Assembly (NCBI GenBank): GCA_963281155.1 | Contig: CAUJLY010000004.1 | Span: 4,650,001-4,714,000, forward strand | DNA: 64,000 bases | Origin: Rhabditophanes sp. KR3021 | Lineage: Eukaryota > Nematoda > Chromadorea > Rhabditida > Alloionematidae | Reading direction: 5' to 3' | In this document: positions 19,719-33,364 of the stretch, in pieces | Layout of the letters: the number at the start of each line of letters is the position of its first letter | How positions within the stretch are numbered: the first letter of the stretch is position 1 | The notes under the pieces: model-generated | Told to the model about the DNA's origin: nothing | What the model saw: only the letters and a program-made list of their open reading frames with translations | The model's database searches: none | Translations under genes and position numbers: made by a program

Positions 19719-20560
19719 CATTAGAAGGAATATCATCGAAAATTCGTTTAAGAGCACGACCACTGATTCTCTTGACAATGTCAAAATGTTTTAAATGCAT
19801 TACTTGATTTGACTGTCCAGAATTGATGATATTTGTTAATTCACGTCGCATGTCAAACATGGTAGCATTCTCCAAGCCATGTGCTTGATTAATGCGGAGA
19901 TCATCAAATGAATAGCAATAACTTTTCTTTTATCTTTCCAAACAGTTCCACATCTTTCCTCTTTTGGATCTAGCGGAATATATCGTGTCATGTTCCATAT
20001 AGTTTTGGAGTCATGATTTTGCAATCTCCTTTCCATCCCACCACAAATTCCTACATAAAAGATTAGCTTCTTCAACTCAGTGTGAGATACTTTATCCGAT
20101 TTAACACCAGTAGGAACGTCCAATAAGAGATAAGTGGAGTGCTTCTTCTTTAAATATTTTCGACAGTAGCCTTCTCTAGTAGTCTTCACAATTTTGTAGA
20201 CTTCAGATCTTTGTCTAGATAATTGCAGAACGCATTTCCAAGAGTATTAGTAGTCTTTTTGTCAGCTAACAAAATAAATGTAGAGGTTCTTTCTGTTGCA
20301 CAATTGATAAACTCCGAATGTGAATAAGTAATGCAATGCTCAATATCAGTAGCCATTTTTTATCATACATTTAATTTGAACAATTGCTTCGACAACATCA
20401 CCTTCATCGGCTGATTGTTTCATACTTACCTTCAACTCTATGATTTTGATGGATGGTTCCTGATGTTGTTAAATTTGACGTTACATTCAAGTTTTGCCTA
20501 TTCTTTGGCTTCACTTCATAACTGAAATTACCGCTCCTTAACATCTCGTATTTGCAATGA
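19705..20560 (-). pseudogene. Broken GIY-YIG endonuclease (LEM-3/ANKLE1-like) copy
   Basis: Minus-strand pieces in different frames read as one protein. HSTYLLLDVPTG (about 20130) and KKLIFYVGICGGMERRLQNH (about 20060) match the strand and F-Y-V-G core of GIY-YIG nucleases of the LEM-3/ANKLE1 type, which cut unresolved DNA bridges in mitosis. The frame then shifts by one base near 19908 and continues as INQAHGLENATMFDMRRELT and ISGRALKRIFDDIPS to a stop at 19705. Two or more further frame changes occur upstream (20230-20400, e.g. SADEGDVVEAIVQIKCMIKN). I call a pseudogene; an assembly error is possible for one break but not all. LEM and ankyrin parts are not seen. Confidence 0.55.
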
Positions 20561-20722
20561 TTAAATAAAAAATATCTAATGTGATTAGACTGTCATAGAA
20601 GACTTTTTTTCCGAAACTCTTTTCTAACTGAGACAATTACACGTAAATTTAAAAAAGTCAAATTACTCGCTTTGAGTTAAGTCATATCTTGTTTAATAAT
20701 GTTGTTTTTTCAATTGCTCCAG

Positions 20723-21012
20723 CCATGCCACCAACTCAAGGACCACAAGAATTAGGCCAATTTTTGATGTGCGTTGAACAATGTACTATGGCTGAAGCTG
20801 TTAATATTGTACCAACAAATAACCGTGCCAAAAGATCTCCAGTCTCATGTGCGTTCTTAATGAGGTGTGCTCTTGCTCCACCAGATGAGACAGTCAATAC
20901 TGCTTTTGGAGAATGTGAAAAAGAATTGAAAATTAATCCAAAGCTAAGAATGAAAGAAAGTTGTGAATGTTTGAAGGATGCTGGAATCAAGTCTATCAAA
21001 TGTGAGGCTTAA
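20723..21012 (+). CDS. Small 8-Cys protein, probable 3' exon of secreted gene
   Basis: The frame begins right after a strong acceptor (TTTTTTCAATTGCTCCAG ending 20722) with two bases before ATG CCA CCA, so it is probably exon 2 joined in phase 1 to a signal-peptide exon I could not find. If the ATG at 20725 is the real start, the protein has 96 residues and no signal. Cysteines are paired: MCVEQC, SCAFLMRC, GECEK, SCECL and KCEA, eight in all. A dibasic AKRSP lies in the middle. AATAAA at 21051 follows the stop. The missing first exon could lie within or beyond the GIY-YIG remnant. Confidence 0.6.
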
Positions 21013-21056
21013 GCCTGTTTTTAACTCTTCATAAGTTTATTTTATTTGTAAATAAA

Positions 21057-24000
21057 GTATGTCAAATCGAAATTTGTAAAAACGTAATATTCTTTTAAAT
21101 GTGCCACTTAATATTAATCTTTCCTTATAATGTGTGGTGCAATTATTCCCATAATTACACTCATATTATAATTTTTTGAATCTTTTTTATCAAATATGGT
21201 TATTATTAATTCATATGTGCTGAATTTTGTTAAAGAGTTAATACAAAATTAGTTATATTTAATGTTATCCCATAATCAGGTATACCAGTAGCCAAATCTA
21301 ATTTCCAGCGTAATAAATATGTGCTTGAATAATAGTGGTGTGTAATATGTAGTGCCCACAAAACATCTATCAGCAAAGTTGGTTATTATCAATTACAAAT
21401 AAATGTTTACTTTCTGTAGATAATTTTTCTGCCATATTTAACTGCTTAATAGTCTTGAAGAAAGTGCATCATTATAACAAGTAAATCCGTCATTTTAAAT
21501 TACAAATGTACATATTTTGTTAACAAGAAGCACTTTTAACGCTCTACTTTGTTTGAGCTTACGTACATTTCTTTGGTTGCGATAAAGTTTTTTCGCCGTA
21601 CAGATAGTTATTAAAAGCTTGGTAATAAGTCTGTAACATTATGATTTTGAAAGTATATTTATCATTTTAATATTATATTAATCCAAACGCCAAGTTTTAT
21701 GTTTGATAATGGAGCAAACCATAAAGCTCAATTGAATTTTACAATAAAGAAAGCATACGAGGGGACAGTTGATGTGAATTGATATAAAAGTATAGTTGAA
21801 AATGTATGAAAGATTAGAAGAAATGAAAGGAAAATGGTTAGAGCCTGTATGGATAGTTAATAGAGTTTGTGTATGTTGTCAAAAGTGACATAAGGCCACA
21901 GGCAAAATAAACAGTGCTGTTACATAAAATGGAAATTTGGTGATAATGTAAAAATGATGAAAAGATTGGTTCTTTTGTTTGATAAGGAAGTAATATCATC
22001 TGCCGTATTTATTTTGTCCGATAAAACAATATTTTGCCATACTGACTCACCTTAACGTTAAAAAATGCGTTAAACTGTAATATTCAATTCGCAAATTATA
22101 CACCTTACGGAGAAAAAATAACTTTAGGGTGCCTGAAACATAAAAATTTTTTAACACAAAAAGGACAAACCTATCTTAATAATTTTTCTTATTCCCCACT
22201 TGCTAACACAAATAAGGAAGTTAGATTGTTTTTTGTACAATAATTTTAAATCATGATGCTCTCTACTGATTTTCCATTTCAATTTTTGTTACATTTCTTT
22301 CTTTTCGACATTACTTTATATCCATATATTTATTTGTAAGCTATCATTTTATTTTCGCTATCTTAGTTCTTAGTTCATAGTCATATGAGTTTATTGGAAT
22401 TGGTTTACAATAGTACCTATTTTTTATGCCAAAATGACTTTACTGTTAATTATTTGCATTTCACCTTTTTTAACTACAAACTATGCATTTGAATGAATGA
22501 CAAATTTTGCTTTTCATTAAATGGCTTCAAAAAGCAGCATTAAAAAGTTTTTAGTATGAAATACAATTTGACTTTCTAGCATTTCAATTTGTTAGTAATT
22601 CAGTAAAATGCTTAGTAGTGGTGAATTAGTTTTGCATCAAAAACCGTATATGTACAAATAAAGAAGTATATGTAAAGACAATTTGTTGAATTCAACAAAT
22701 TATAAATGTTTTTTAAAGAAAATGACATAAATTGTTAGTACTTTAGTAGTTTATTTGTTATTGTTAAATCAAGTTGAGTAAATGTAAGAATGCCTGTTTT
22801 TGTAGAATATTATTGTGATATGCGTCACGAGTACTGAAAACGAATTAAATATCTAGGCAGGTATAAATATATAGAACACTTATTGATAGGGCATAGTGTG
22901 ATATCCTGTACAAAAGGATAATACCGTCTTTTTGTTGGGTAGTTTATATTTTCAGAATTGTTGCATTTCTACTATTTTGTTGGAGATCTTTTGTTTCTAA
23001 CTTCATTTTAATAATTTTAATAAGACAAATATAGGTAGTTGGGTATGATTCACTTGCAATATTAATTCATTTTTCTCATATTATGTACTATTTTGGTAGC
23101 TCTTTCACTCACAATTGCGCCATCTCTTAAAATTAACTGAATACAATTGTTATTATCACTTTTGTTGAATACTTGTTGTAGTTGTATTTAGTTTGTACAT
23201 GTTTGTACATTTACGGCAAACTTTATATAAAGACTTTTGCTTTCTACAATCGACTTGTCAATGGTTTTATCCCTACCAAACAACCTGCACTTACGATAAA
23301 ATGAAACCTTGTGCGGAAAGTAAATGAAGCTGGTAAAGTCCGATGGCAGTCAAATAGTGGCAGCCGGTATCCAGCTTGATATTACAAACTTACTTCTTCA
23401 AACTATAGCCAATTATTGTGAGCTTCATTTGGTCTGACATTTGCTTTCACATTTTCTCTAATTTTACTTTACAGCAAATAGCGAACTTTATTTCTTACAC
23501 TCTTTAAAAGCAGGTAACTAAAGAAACGTTATAATCAAGGAGCCTATAACTTTATTTTCATATATAGTGTAACTCTTTGAAAGTCACAAATAGTAAATGC
23601 CATTAATGCAACTTCTTGTATCGCCTTTTTTATAAATATTTAGTTTTGTATAGATTTTATCGTTACGGCATATCATTTTTCGTCGAACCATACAATTTGC
23701 CTGAATTAGTTTTATATGTATTTATGTACAGATAGAATAGACGTTTCATATCACCAAAGCCAAAAGACTAGTGGACACTGTTTTTAGCATAATTGTTGTG
23801 CCAGATAACAAAACCGCTGTCCCAAACATACTATGATAAAAATAGTCAGTAGTGAGTGATGTGCCACAAAAATGTATTTTTGTGTTAATTCGTGTAGAAC
23901 TGTGAACGAATATTTTGAAACGATTATAGTGAGAAAACTTCTTTTTATGCCATTATCCTTTTAACTGGTGGTGTTCTTTTGAAGGAACTGTAAGAACATT

Positions 24001-25037
24001 AAGTCTAATTATGCAACACGGTATTCTGATATTGTGGTGATGCAATAATGATGGTAGGGTTCCTTCATCCCGTCATTACTTTAGACATATAAAAAGCCCT
24101 ACATTAAATATTTTATTTGTAGAAAAGGTTCCTATTCCATCAAATGTCATTTCTCGGCTTATTTTTAATTAATACAAATAAATATGAACAATATTTTTAG
24201 TGATTGTTTTGTTGCCTTGTAAAAAGTAATGCTTTGCTACAACTGTCGTTTTATACCTCTTAAAATCAGTATTGTTATTCGCCAATAGATGCCGTCAACC
24301 ATCTTTACAATTTGCAAGTACTACATTTTGTTATGCTATATGTATATTACAACGTTTGAATAGTATTTTGATGAGCTGTAAGCAGCTCAAAATTTGTGAA
24401 GGCGTGATTTGTGTCAGTATCATTCATACTTTTGTTTATCATATTATATCATGTCATATCATCATAGCCACTTAAATTTTATTTTAAATTACCTATCCAC
24501 ATAAGTTTTATTATTGCATAGTTTCCGTTAAAATGTCTCAATTAACAATAATGAATGAAAGTAAAAGTATAATTTATGTGTAGTTCTACAAATGTTTCTT
24601 ATGACTAATAATCACAAGTGCTTTTGATACGTTGGAATGAAAAGAAGGAGTGGATAAATTCTTTTTATTTTATCTTAGACAGTAAAAAATTGCTTAACCT
24701 TTCCCTATTTATTTAAAATAAATACAATCTAAAGTTATGCACTTATCGGACCGTTTGCGTATCCACAAGTCTACCTCCTAGTATGTTGCTCAATACAATT
24801 TTATTTTGTATGGCAATGCCTTTTATCACACTCATACTCCAAAATATAACTTTTTATTTTGTAATGAGAAAGGCACAAAAAGCGCATACAAATAAATAGA
24901 CATTGTTCGGATAAATATTTTATACATAATTATAAATATCCATCTATCTACATAATATAAACATAAAGAGAGGTATTAAAATGTACATTTTTATTATATT
25001 AAAAAAGTTCTTTTAATGACAGATTCTAGATAATTCA
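21057..25037. other. Gene desert, first part
   Basis: About 4 kb without a supported gene on either strand. Short open frames here (e.g. 24272-24475) lack coding character. No tRNA, snRNA or well-known nematode microRNA was recognised by eye. It may hold cis-regulatory DNA for the zinc-finger gene downstream. Confidence 0.5.
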
Positions 25038-25255
25038 TGCCACATTAATATGTGCCTGTAAATACATATTTCTAATAGGCCATTCTGATTTTAGAAATAA
25101 CATTAATAAGTGCCTGTAAATACATATTTAATTCCAAACCATTCTGATTGAGAATAAATTTAATATGTGCTTGTAAGTACATGCTTTAATCCAAGTTATT
25201 CTGATTGACAAACAATATTAATATATGCTTCAAAAAAGATGTTTAACTCCAAACC
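25038..25255. repeat. 57-58-bp tandem repeat, four copies
   Basis: Copies are anchored by TTAATA(T/A)GTGCCTGTAAA at about 25052, 25110, 25167 and 25225, each followed about 30 bp later by CATTCTGATT or TATTCTGATT. Copies 1 and 2 are closest; copy 4 has decayed. The constant spacing shows real tandem duplication. Confidence 0.75.
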
Positions 25256-28200
25256 ACCAAAATGGTTTTGGAATATCTCTTTTATCGCACCTTTGAGATA
25301 ATTTTTAAACTGCTTAGAATAAGCGATTGTAGTTATGCGTATACTTGGTATATTGTATTTTTGCCAGGACGGTGCTTAAAGGTGTTTTGAATAAGTGATT
25401 TTTGTTTAATGATATGATGACAAGTCTACGACTGCCTACGACTATCTATAACTGCCTACAACTGCTTATCCACAAGTAATATCTCACACTACTTATACTT
25501 TCCATTCTTATGTCATTATTACTGAATTGGCTTCTTTATCCTGTAGTAACATCAACTCTTTACTATCAACAACAATTTGTTTCCGTCTGTCAGGCTCACA
25601 AGACAAAATTATCATCTGGTGATATCACGTTTAAATCCGTAAAATTGACAAATATAGAAAGAGAGAGTCTTTGGTAATGATAAAAAATAGTCTTTTTAAA
25701 AAGGCTCGTATGCGTTCGATCAAAGGCCTAGGGCGTTATACCGTCACCAATAAATCGTGATTGTAACTTGTACATCATGGAAGATATATGTGTGTAAATA
25801 TGTATTTAAATAAGTATATTAAATAGGTATAAAAGTATGGATGAATAATATAATGTATAACTTTCTCCTAACTTCTTACCCGTTCAATATAGTGATGGTG
25901 TTTAAGTAGCTGCCGTATATGCGATGAGATGGAAATGAATAGTCATCTGGTAGAGTTAATTATTATTGTGTGATCTGCCTACCCGTCCAAAGAGACATTA
26001 ACCGAAGATGCGTTCAAAGGTATCCTTTCATCTTCTTTCTTGATATACAAAATATACAGCATACCGGCAAATACCAGCATATACGCAGCATAAAGATCAC
26101 ATTATCCGTTTGCATAATTAAATGTAATATGAAAATAATGTAAGTAACTGTTCTGAGAGATGGAGATAAAAGTTAGGAGACCGTATCTGAACAACATTCA
26201 AATCCGAACAAGTACAAAGAAAAGATAAATTACAAGGAATGCTATAATCAAGAAGACGACAACGTATTTCACCCCCACATCTAAAGTTAGTAAGTGTGGG
26301 TTGAAACAATTGTAGTCAATATTAAAGTATTAATGTATATCTGTTGATTGTGACAGATAATAATATGGTTGATTTCCAAGAGAATTTAGTGAAAAACTGT
26401 GTGAAAGTTTCAAATTTGTTATTCTATAATCCATAATATTTTAATGCATTATTCTCCAAATCCTTAATGTTTTGATCAAGGCTCACTTTCGTTGTCGGAA
26501 TGATTTTGTGATACGATCATATGGATAAAAAGGAGGTCCGGCTTTGCGTATCAATTTCTACTTAGCCAGTTTATTTGTTTCTTTTTACAATAATCACATT
26601 TAATTTGTCATATGTCAGTATTTAAAATGCTTTTACTATTTTCTTGTTGTAACGGCACTCTTACAACGTATTGCCGTGTAGCCTTCTTTTTTGATCAAAA
26701 CGATTGTATAACGGCCAAATTTATTCGCAATTACTTTGATAATAGTAAAGATCATCCAAACACCCCCCACAATTTTGTTTTCTTATCATTATCTTGTAAT
26801 TCTTGTTCCTACCCAAACCTCCCTTGACTATAATATGAGGAAAAGATTTTGAGCTGTGACGACTCGGGCAGCTGTCATCACGAAAAGAGACCCTTATTTC
26901 AATAAACTACTGTCTATTAAAATATACCACAACTTTATGTATCTTTCGGCAAACAGTCTCTTCCTGTCGACACTTCTAGAGTTTTGTTTCTTTTTTCAAT
27001 TTAGCATAGCCAGGAGGCGAAGAAGAGTATGGCGAGTGAATGACTAACTAACTGACAGCCACTACTGGTAAAAATTACCATCATGTCATCATCTTCAACA
27101 AGAATTGTCCTCCTAACCACAGGCTTTCATATGCGACATGTATTAAATAACACTTTCCTTATCAACCTTCCTATACGTTATTTTTAAAAATTATCCAAAA
27201 ATACAGTCTTCTTACAAAAGAAGCATTGCTCAAATAGTAAGCATACACTCTATTTTGATATTATTTTCGATATTCATTTTTGGTGTAAATTCTTTTTATT
27301 AATTTGTATGTTAATTTTCGAAATAAGTTTTTGAAGCAAATTTTGATATTAACTTTACACATTTGTTTTTTAAAGTAAAAAATTGGCTGATTCGAGCATT
27401 TTCCCCTTTGATGCCAAGAAGCATTACTGATTTATATAGAGGATGGCCTGTAACTAATATTGATAGTAGGTTTGATAGTAGTTAGGTAATTGTTTAAAAA
27501 TAACTGTTTTGTTAACTCACTAGAAATCACTTATTATACGGTCTGTAACTAATATTCCTATAGACATACACTATCCTAGACCTCCATTCCTTGGCCTGTC
27601 AGTTGGTTTCTGTTTATAGTACATTTTGCACAAAATGATTTTATTTTACTTTAACTAAAAGGCATACTTGATTACTTTGATTTGACTATTTAAACATTCC
27701 AATATTAAAAAGTATCATTACGTTTTTACAAAATCTAAGTAATCGGTGATGAATTTATTTTTACAAATTATAATCACATTGTTGATCACTTTAAACACCA
27801 TTTCTCTTTAATCATCCTTTATCAAAATTATTTAACTGTTATGTTATTTTATCACTTTTATTATAGATCTTGTGACGCCTACAGTCATTTTATTTTACTC
27901 ATTCATTAAAAGAGTTGCTGTATGTTTTTAATAATGCATCTGTACAAAATATGTGCTTCAATCCTTTATATAAACATTTTATTTTCATAACAAACTACTT
28001 TAGGCAAAATTTGTTTTGTGGTCATTTTAAGATGTGCTTCATATAACTTTCTTCTTTTTTCATTTATAAGGATTGTAGCGCCAAAAAGTTATGCACAAAC
28101 TTTGAACATATAGATGGATAGTTAATAATAGATAGTAAATTGTAAATACTAAATTACTGTTTTACTGCCGATAAACAGTTTTATACTTGACAAGAAAAGT

Positions 28201-29139
28201 GCAAACTTTCCGAGAAAAGGGTTAAGGATAGAAGAGTACACTAGTGAGTTACACGTTAATTTGACAAAAGGGACTGTTCAAGTAATTTAGTAATTTAAAA
28301 ATGCAGTTAGGTATAGGATTGATTGTAAGCTTAGTGCCATTCACAGCTTTATCACAATAACTTCGGTCACTTATAGAACGTATTAAGTTGAGGTTATAAA
28401 TAGTTGTTGTACAAAGGTTCGAGTTCAATTGATATTATTAATATACATTGGCAGATCATTAAGTTAGATAGAAGGAGTAAACCTGCCGCTAGCTAATGGT
28501 GCCTGTCATTTTCGTTTAACTAGCATCCGGCAATAATTTTGTGGAAACATTTCTATGATATCGCGTACAACATTACAACACAAAGACTGGCTGGTTAATA
28601 GGAATCTGGCCTGTCACAAAGATATCATTCTTACATTCTTCTTTCAGGAACAGTCGTTGTGTCGTCTCTAAATACTACTAAATTCTCATATACATATATT
28701 TATCGGTTGGTGCTCCGGCCAGAGACGGCAGCTATTATTCGAACTTGTATATTTCATCTGTCTAGCATTCTTACCAAAGAGTTATATTCATTCTAATCAG
28801 TGGAAATACAGACAGTTCTCAAATTATTATACGTTATCCTGCTCATAAACAAATGTCATTGTGAGGGAAATTTATTTCAACAATATCACAAACAGTATAT
28901 AATTACATTTTAAAAGCAGTTCAAATCATTTGTTCCAATACATTAACAAAATCAAATCCTTAATTGATGTGTTTGGGAGTGACAGAAAATAGCATTCAAA
29001 TAACACAATACACCAAAATAAATTTGTCCATTCTTTTGATTTACAAATTTATTTACACCTAAATATTTCACTCCACAAACAATACATTTAAGGCAATATA
29101 AAACCAAAATAATCAAAAGAGCGCACAAATATTGTTAAT
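25256..29139. other. Gene desert, second part
   Basis: About 3.9 kb with no supported gene. A short imperfect repeat of GACTGCCTAC/AACTGCCTAC units lies near 25428-25470. Base composition is less extreme than in other spacers in places (25900-27050, 28480-28760), which would suit conserved enhancers upstream of a transcription factor, but that is inference. Confidence 0.45.
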
Positions 29140-31665
29140 ATGTCTCCGACTCCTGTTCCCGGCGTTTCTGAAAAAGCTTTCATTTGTGAAATATGCGGAA
29201 AAGCGTTTCGGTTCAGATCCAACCTTGCCGAGCATCGCTCAGTCCATAGTGGTCAGTTGGTTATTAATACAAAAATATATTAAAGTAGAATTTTAAGTAG
29301 CAAATTGATTAAAAAAGTACACTTATTCAATATATGTACAGATTGCAATTTTAAAATCAACACTAATTTTGGATGAGATCTCTGCCAGTTTACGTGGATT
29401 ATTAAGTAGGCTACATGCATTGAAGACCATCCAGGATCACATTATTTGCTTTGTTTAATTTTACCGTTAGAAACTATTTTTTGAGTTACTTTTTTAGAAA
29501 GGGAGTGTAACTTAACGCTAATCGTTTTGGCTGAAGCATTATTCGATAGTATGAAAAAAAATAAACAAAATATAATATTCAAAAACTCTTTTATTTATTC
29601 TAATATTTCATTTTTAGGTGAGAAACTATATCAATGTCTTTTTTGCCTTAAAAGATCCAGATTAAAGGGTATGTGTGTATAACTTTTTTTATTATTCAAC
29701 ACCTTGAAAAGTTTTATCAATTTTAAAAACACATTCAAAATATTTTAATATATACAAAATATAAAATACACCTGGTAGAATTTATTTACTGACTGATAAA
29801 TAATTAGCTCTTGATTATTTACATAGTATTTATTTATGTACTCTCTTTATGTTACATGCAGATGTCCTAACAGTAATATTTTAAGCTGTTAACTTGTTGA
29901 AATCATAATATGGCAAGCTACATCATATTTATAATCTTCAGTGATATACATTAGTATGTATTAGAATGCATAGAATGTATGGGTTCTGGCGTTATTACTT
30001 TCAGATAGTCTAAGGGCAAGACACAATTTTAATATTCCGAGCCAATACAATTTAATGTTTAGTTGTAAAAGTACTTTGCATCAAAATTATATTATCGAGT
30101 TAGGTAAAAAATGTAATAGATTTTGAGTTAAAAATACAATAACTTAAGAAAGAAATGGATGTAAAAAGGGTAAGAAGAGTATGGCTTTTGTTTGAGAATG
30201 AATTTGTATTTAAATGTCAGTAATAGGAGCATTTATGCATTGTGAACTTTTGAATTTATTACGATTCTTTGTTTATTGTGAATGATTGGTGTATTAGTGT
30301 GCAATAGCATATGCCTTAATATCTGACGTTGTTTAATGGAGTATTCATTGTCTATTGAAAATTATTATTAATGGGTTAATATTTTTAAAAGATACATTCA
30401 TTCATATATTTATTTATTCATTTAGGTAATTTGACAAAGCACATTTTAAAACATCACAAGCTTGAACAAAACGCAGTTATCGGAACAGATGAAATAATCA
30501 TAAAAAAGGGGAAAAAATCGGTTAAAGATCCTGCTGCGATTGATTTCTTAGAAAAATCTATGATTGTTCGTCCGAAATCCATTGAAAATAACGCCAATTG
30601 TGCCGAGAATGAAAACAAGGTTGATCACCTAAATAACTTTATCGCTGTCATGCAATCTCGTAAAAGAGCACACTGCTCTGAAGACCGTGGAGGAAGCATA
30701 GATGTTGAGCAAGAAAAGTTTTTGATGTCGTTAGGCTTAGACGTTGGTTCAGTAAACTTAACTGCCGATTCACCTACGAACAGTGGTCTCAGTAATATAG
30801 GTAATTTCACTTTGAAAAATATTTTATTGCATTTATTTATGACATGCTTATTTTATACATTACTTGGATATTATACATTCAGTCTTTTATCGGCCTATAA
30901 TAGTTATGACTTTTAGATGAAAAGGTTGACACCTCTCCGATGCAAGACTTTATGGACAATATTAGTTTGCTAACTGCTGGATCAAGTTTCAATACTCCTC
31001 TGAATATCGAAAAAATGTTAGAAGCCCGTTTTTCAAATTCCAGCTCCCCTAGTCGTTGCACCTCTTATGCTGCATCAAATAATGGAAACTCCAATGGAAC
31101 GTCCTATACCAATTCTAGTAATACTCAATGCCTCGTATGTGGCAAACATTTTAGGAAACAAAGTTCACTAATAACTCATATGACTGTTAACCATGGAGCG
31201 CCTCCTCCTTCGGAACATTCGCATGATGCCAATTTAGAGCAATCTCCATCGCCATCATCCTCAGCTGAAATCAAATTAAATAATAAGACAATATCCGCTG
31301 CCGCATTAGCACTCAATACACTACTAATGTCACAAAATAATGCAGCCAGTAGTAATACAGGTGAAAGTGATTCTGAAAAAGCAGCGCCTTCCCAATCAAT
31401 TCAATCAGAGTTACGGTCTCTTAAACAAATAGTAAATGAAATCAACAAAACCCAAAGTACTATCACTCCGAAACTTGAAAAGATGTTACTAATGCTAGAT
31501 GCGAGAGTTGTGAAAGTTGAAAAGCAGCTAGAAATGGCTCTAGGCAGTATATACACTCTGGTGCAATTACAAACTGGCATAAGCACAAATGTTTCAAGAT
31601 TCAGAGATGATACCTGCGAACAACTTAAATCAGTGAAAGCATTGCTATCAGAAGGTTCAGTATAA
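29140..31665 (+). CDS. Three-finger C2H2 transcription factor
   Basis: Four exons, 29140-29251, 29618-29668, 30426-30800 and 30917-31665, give 428 residues, all joins in phase 1. Zinc finger 1 is C16-C19-H32-H36, linked by SGEKLYQ to finger 2 (C44-C47-H60-H64), which is split by an intron at G55. A third lone finger is C251-C254-H267-H272. Between them are Ser/Asn-rich, probably disordered stretches; the last 80 residues form a heptad-rich coiled coil (LRSLKQIVNEINK to VKVEKQLEMALGSIYTL), likely for dimerisation. This is a nuclear DNA-binding regulator; the orthologue cannot be named. Its introns (366, 757, 116 bp) are large for this genome and an 8-kb gene-free region precedes it, as for many developmental regulators. 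Confidence 0.82.
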
Positions 31666-32769
31666 ATATTTGTAGAGAGATTGTATCTCCAAACAAAAAA
31701 CATCACATTATTGCTTTCAACGATTGTACAAAATTAATACATGATAAGGATATCTTTCAGTTTAAAGAGCATACAAGATTTCATATTATAATCAAAATGC
31801 CAAACATTTCCGTGATATTTCATCCGCCTTAAGTAGTAAATCATTTTCATTGCGATTTAAATGACATAACTACAACATCTCAGTCTAGATTACAAAGATC
31901 CTCTAAAAGAAGTGGAAATCTTAGATTAGAAACAATTTACATTTTATTAAATTTTTATATGTTATTTTTATAATAAAATTTTATTTTCAAGCTTTATAAT
32001 TGCTCAAATACATTCATGGGTTTTTAGATCTAATAATATATGTTTAGACCTTATTTTTGTTATTCCATATCAATGTTTTCACAAACTCCATATAAAAATT
32101 ATTATTCCGAATTGGTAAATATTAAAATGTTTTTATTTTGTTTAAAAAACCGAAATCAAAATCAAATTCCAGTTTTATATTTTTAAAAACAAACTTATAT
32201 AACTTATATAGATTCAAATACGTCAACATTGTTAAAGATAAATTCAGGGAATTTCATTCTTAAAGTTGTAAGCTTTCGAGGGAAAGTAAATATAAGCATT
32301 TCAAACATGATAATGAGAATGACGTTAGTGTTAATTAAAGTCATACTGTTTGATATTTGTAAAGACATTATTATTAAGTTCATTAATATCAGGGTTGAAT
32401 TTGTAAATAGCTTATTTAAGGTTTAACTAAAAAGTTGTGTGTCATAATTTAGAAATAAGATTTATTTAGTTGCAAAATATGTTTATAAAAGAATATGGTG
32501 TAAATATAATCGTATAAAAACATTTAGAATGAGTGAAACAAACTATGTTCATCCTTTATATTGTAATTACAAATCAACACTTCCTTTGATACACACAACT
32601 TGGTGGGCTCTTGAATTGTTTTCAGTTTCATCGATATTGGTAGTAACAAATACTTTGCTATCATTTGTAGTACAACTCTTCGATCTTAGGGGATTCAAGG
32701 TTCCAGTGTAAAATGTTGACTGTCTAAATTATCACATTACCTATAAAATGTCAATTCATGGAATTAAAT
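31666..32769. other. Intergenic, very AT-rich
   Basis: Probably includes the 3' UTR of the zinc-finger gene. The frames at 32229-32426 and 32529-32711 lack coding character. No other feature seen. Confidence 0.5.
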
Positions 32770-33009
32770 TTACGTTGAAAAACGACGGTTTCTGATCCGG
32801 TCCATTTCTCTCATAACTAAGTCCCGGTTTTTCCTCCTTAAGTAACACAAAATAGATATGAAAATTACAGGCAGACCAAAAATAAATACCATAAATGGTA
32901 TTTTAAAAGGGATATTTTGAAATATATGAGCAAATGATGGCTTATCTTCTTCAACATTATTATCAGTGCTATTTGAAATATAAATATTAAAAAGTTTTGC
33001 AGAACTCAT
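32770..33009 (-). CDS. Small single-pass membrane protein
   Basis: 79 residues from an ATG directly after TTACTAAG, a possible splice acceptor. An acidic, glycosylatable N-terminus (NSTDNNVEEDKPS) precedes one TM helix (PFKIPFMVFIFGLPVIFISI) and a strongly basic tail (RRKNRDLVMREMDRIRNRR). By the positive-inside rule this is type III/I with a cytosolic C-terminus. It resembles SMIM-type small membrane proteins in form only; no family recognised. It follows DUSP12 on the same strand by 355 bp. Confidence 0.6.
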   Translation of the reverse strand: MSSAKLFNIYISNSTDNNVEEDKPSFAHIFQNIPFKIPFMVFIFGLPVIFISILCYLRRKNRDLVMREMDRIRNRRFST

Positions 33010-33364
33010 CTTAGTAATAATGAAAAATATATGTGATGTTCTTAATATATAGTAAGTTATCTAAAACAGTGTGAATTTATAATTAGTTGAGTTAGTTTAA
33101 AATGTCCATTTCATTCCAAGTATTGGATTTCTAATAAAAAGCAAACAATTTCTCTTTTACAGGGATAATTATGAAGTGCTAAACAGTTTATTTAATACTT
33201 ATAAAACAAATAAATTAGTCTTGTTGTGTTATCAAAATTTCAGGAATACGGAGTTTAGGATTATTGGATGTTATTGAAGTATAATTCCGAATTTGAACAC
33301 TCTTATTGACATCAACTTTGCATTCTTGGACACAAATCCATGGTTTAACTAAAAAACAATTACA
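33010..33364. other. Intergenic
   Basis: Spacer between two minus-strand genes; nothing seen apart from a likely DUSP12 3' UTR. Confidence 0.5.

Noticed and set aside
19836..20189. GIY-YIG frame as a Penelope-type retroelement endonuclease
   Set aside because: The TYLLLD...FYVGI context is LEM-3/ANKLE1-like and no reverse transcriptase sequence is nearby.
28410..28440. GGTTCGAGTTC as a tRNA B box
   Set aside because: No matching A box, acceptor stem or anticodon arm can be folded around it.
21013..29139. CRISPR arrays, insertion sequences or known microRNAs in the desert
   Set aside because: The genome is eukaryotic, the only array is a 57-58-bp tandem repeat without spacers, and no familiar nematode microRNA seed region with a hairpin was seen by eye.
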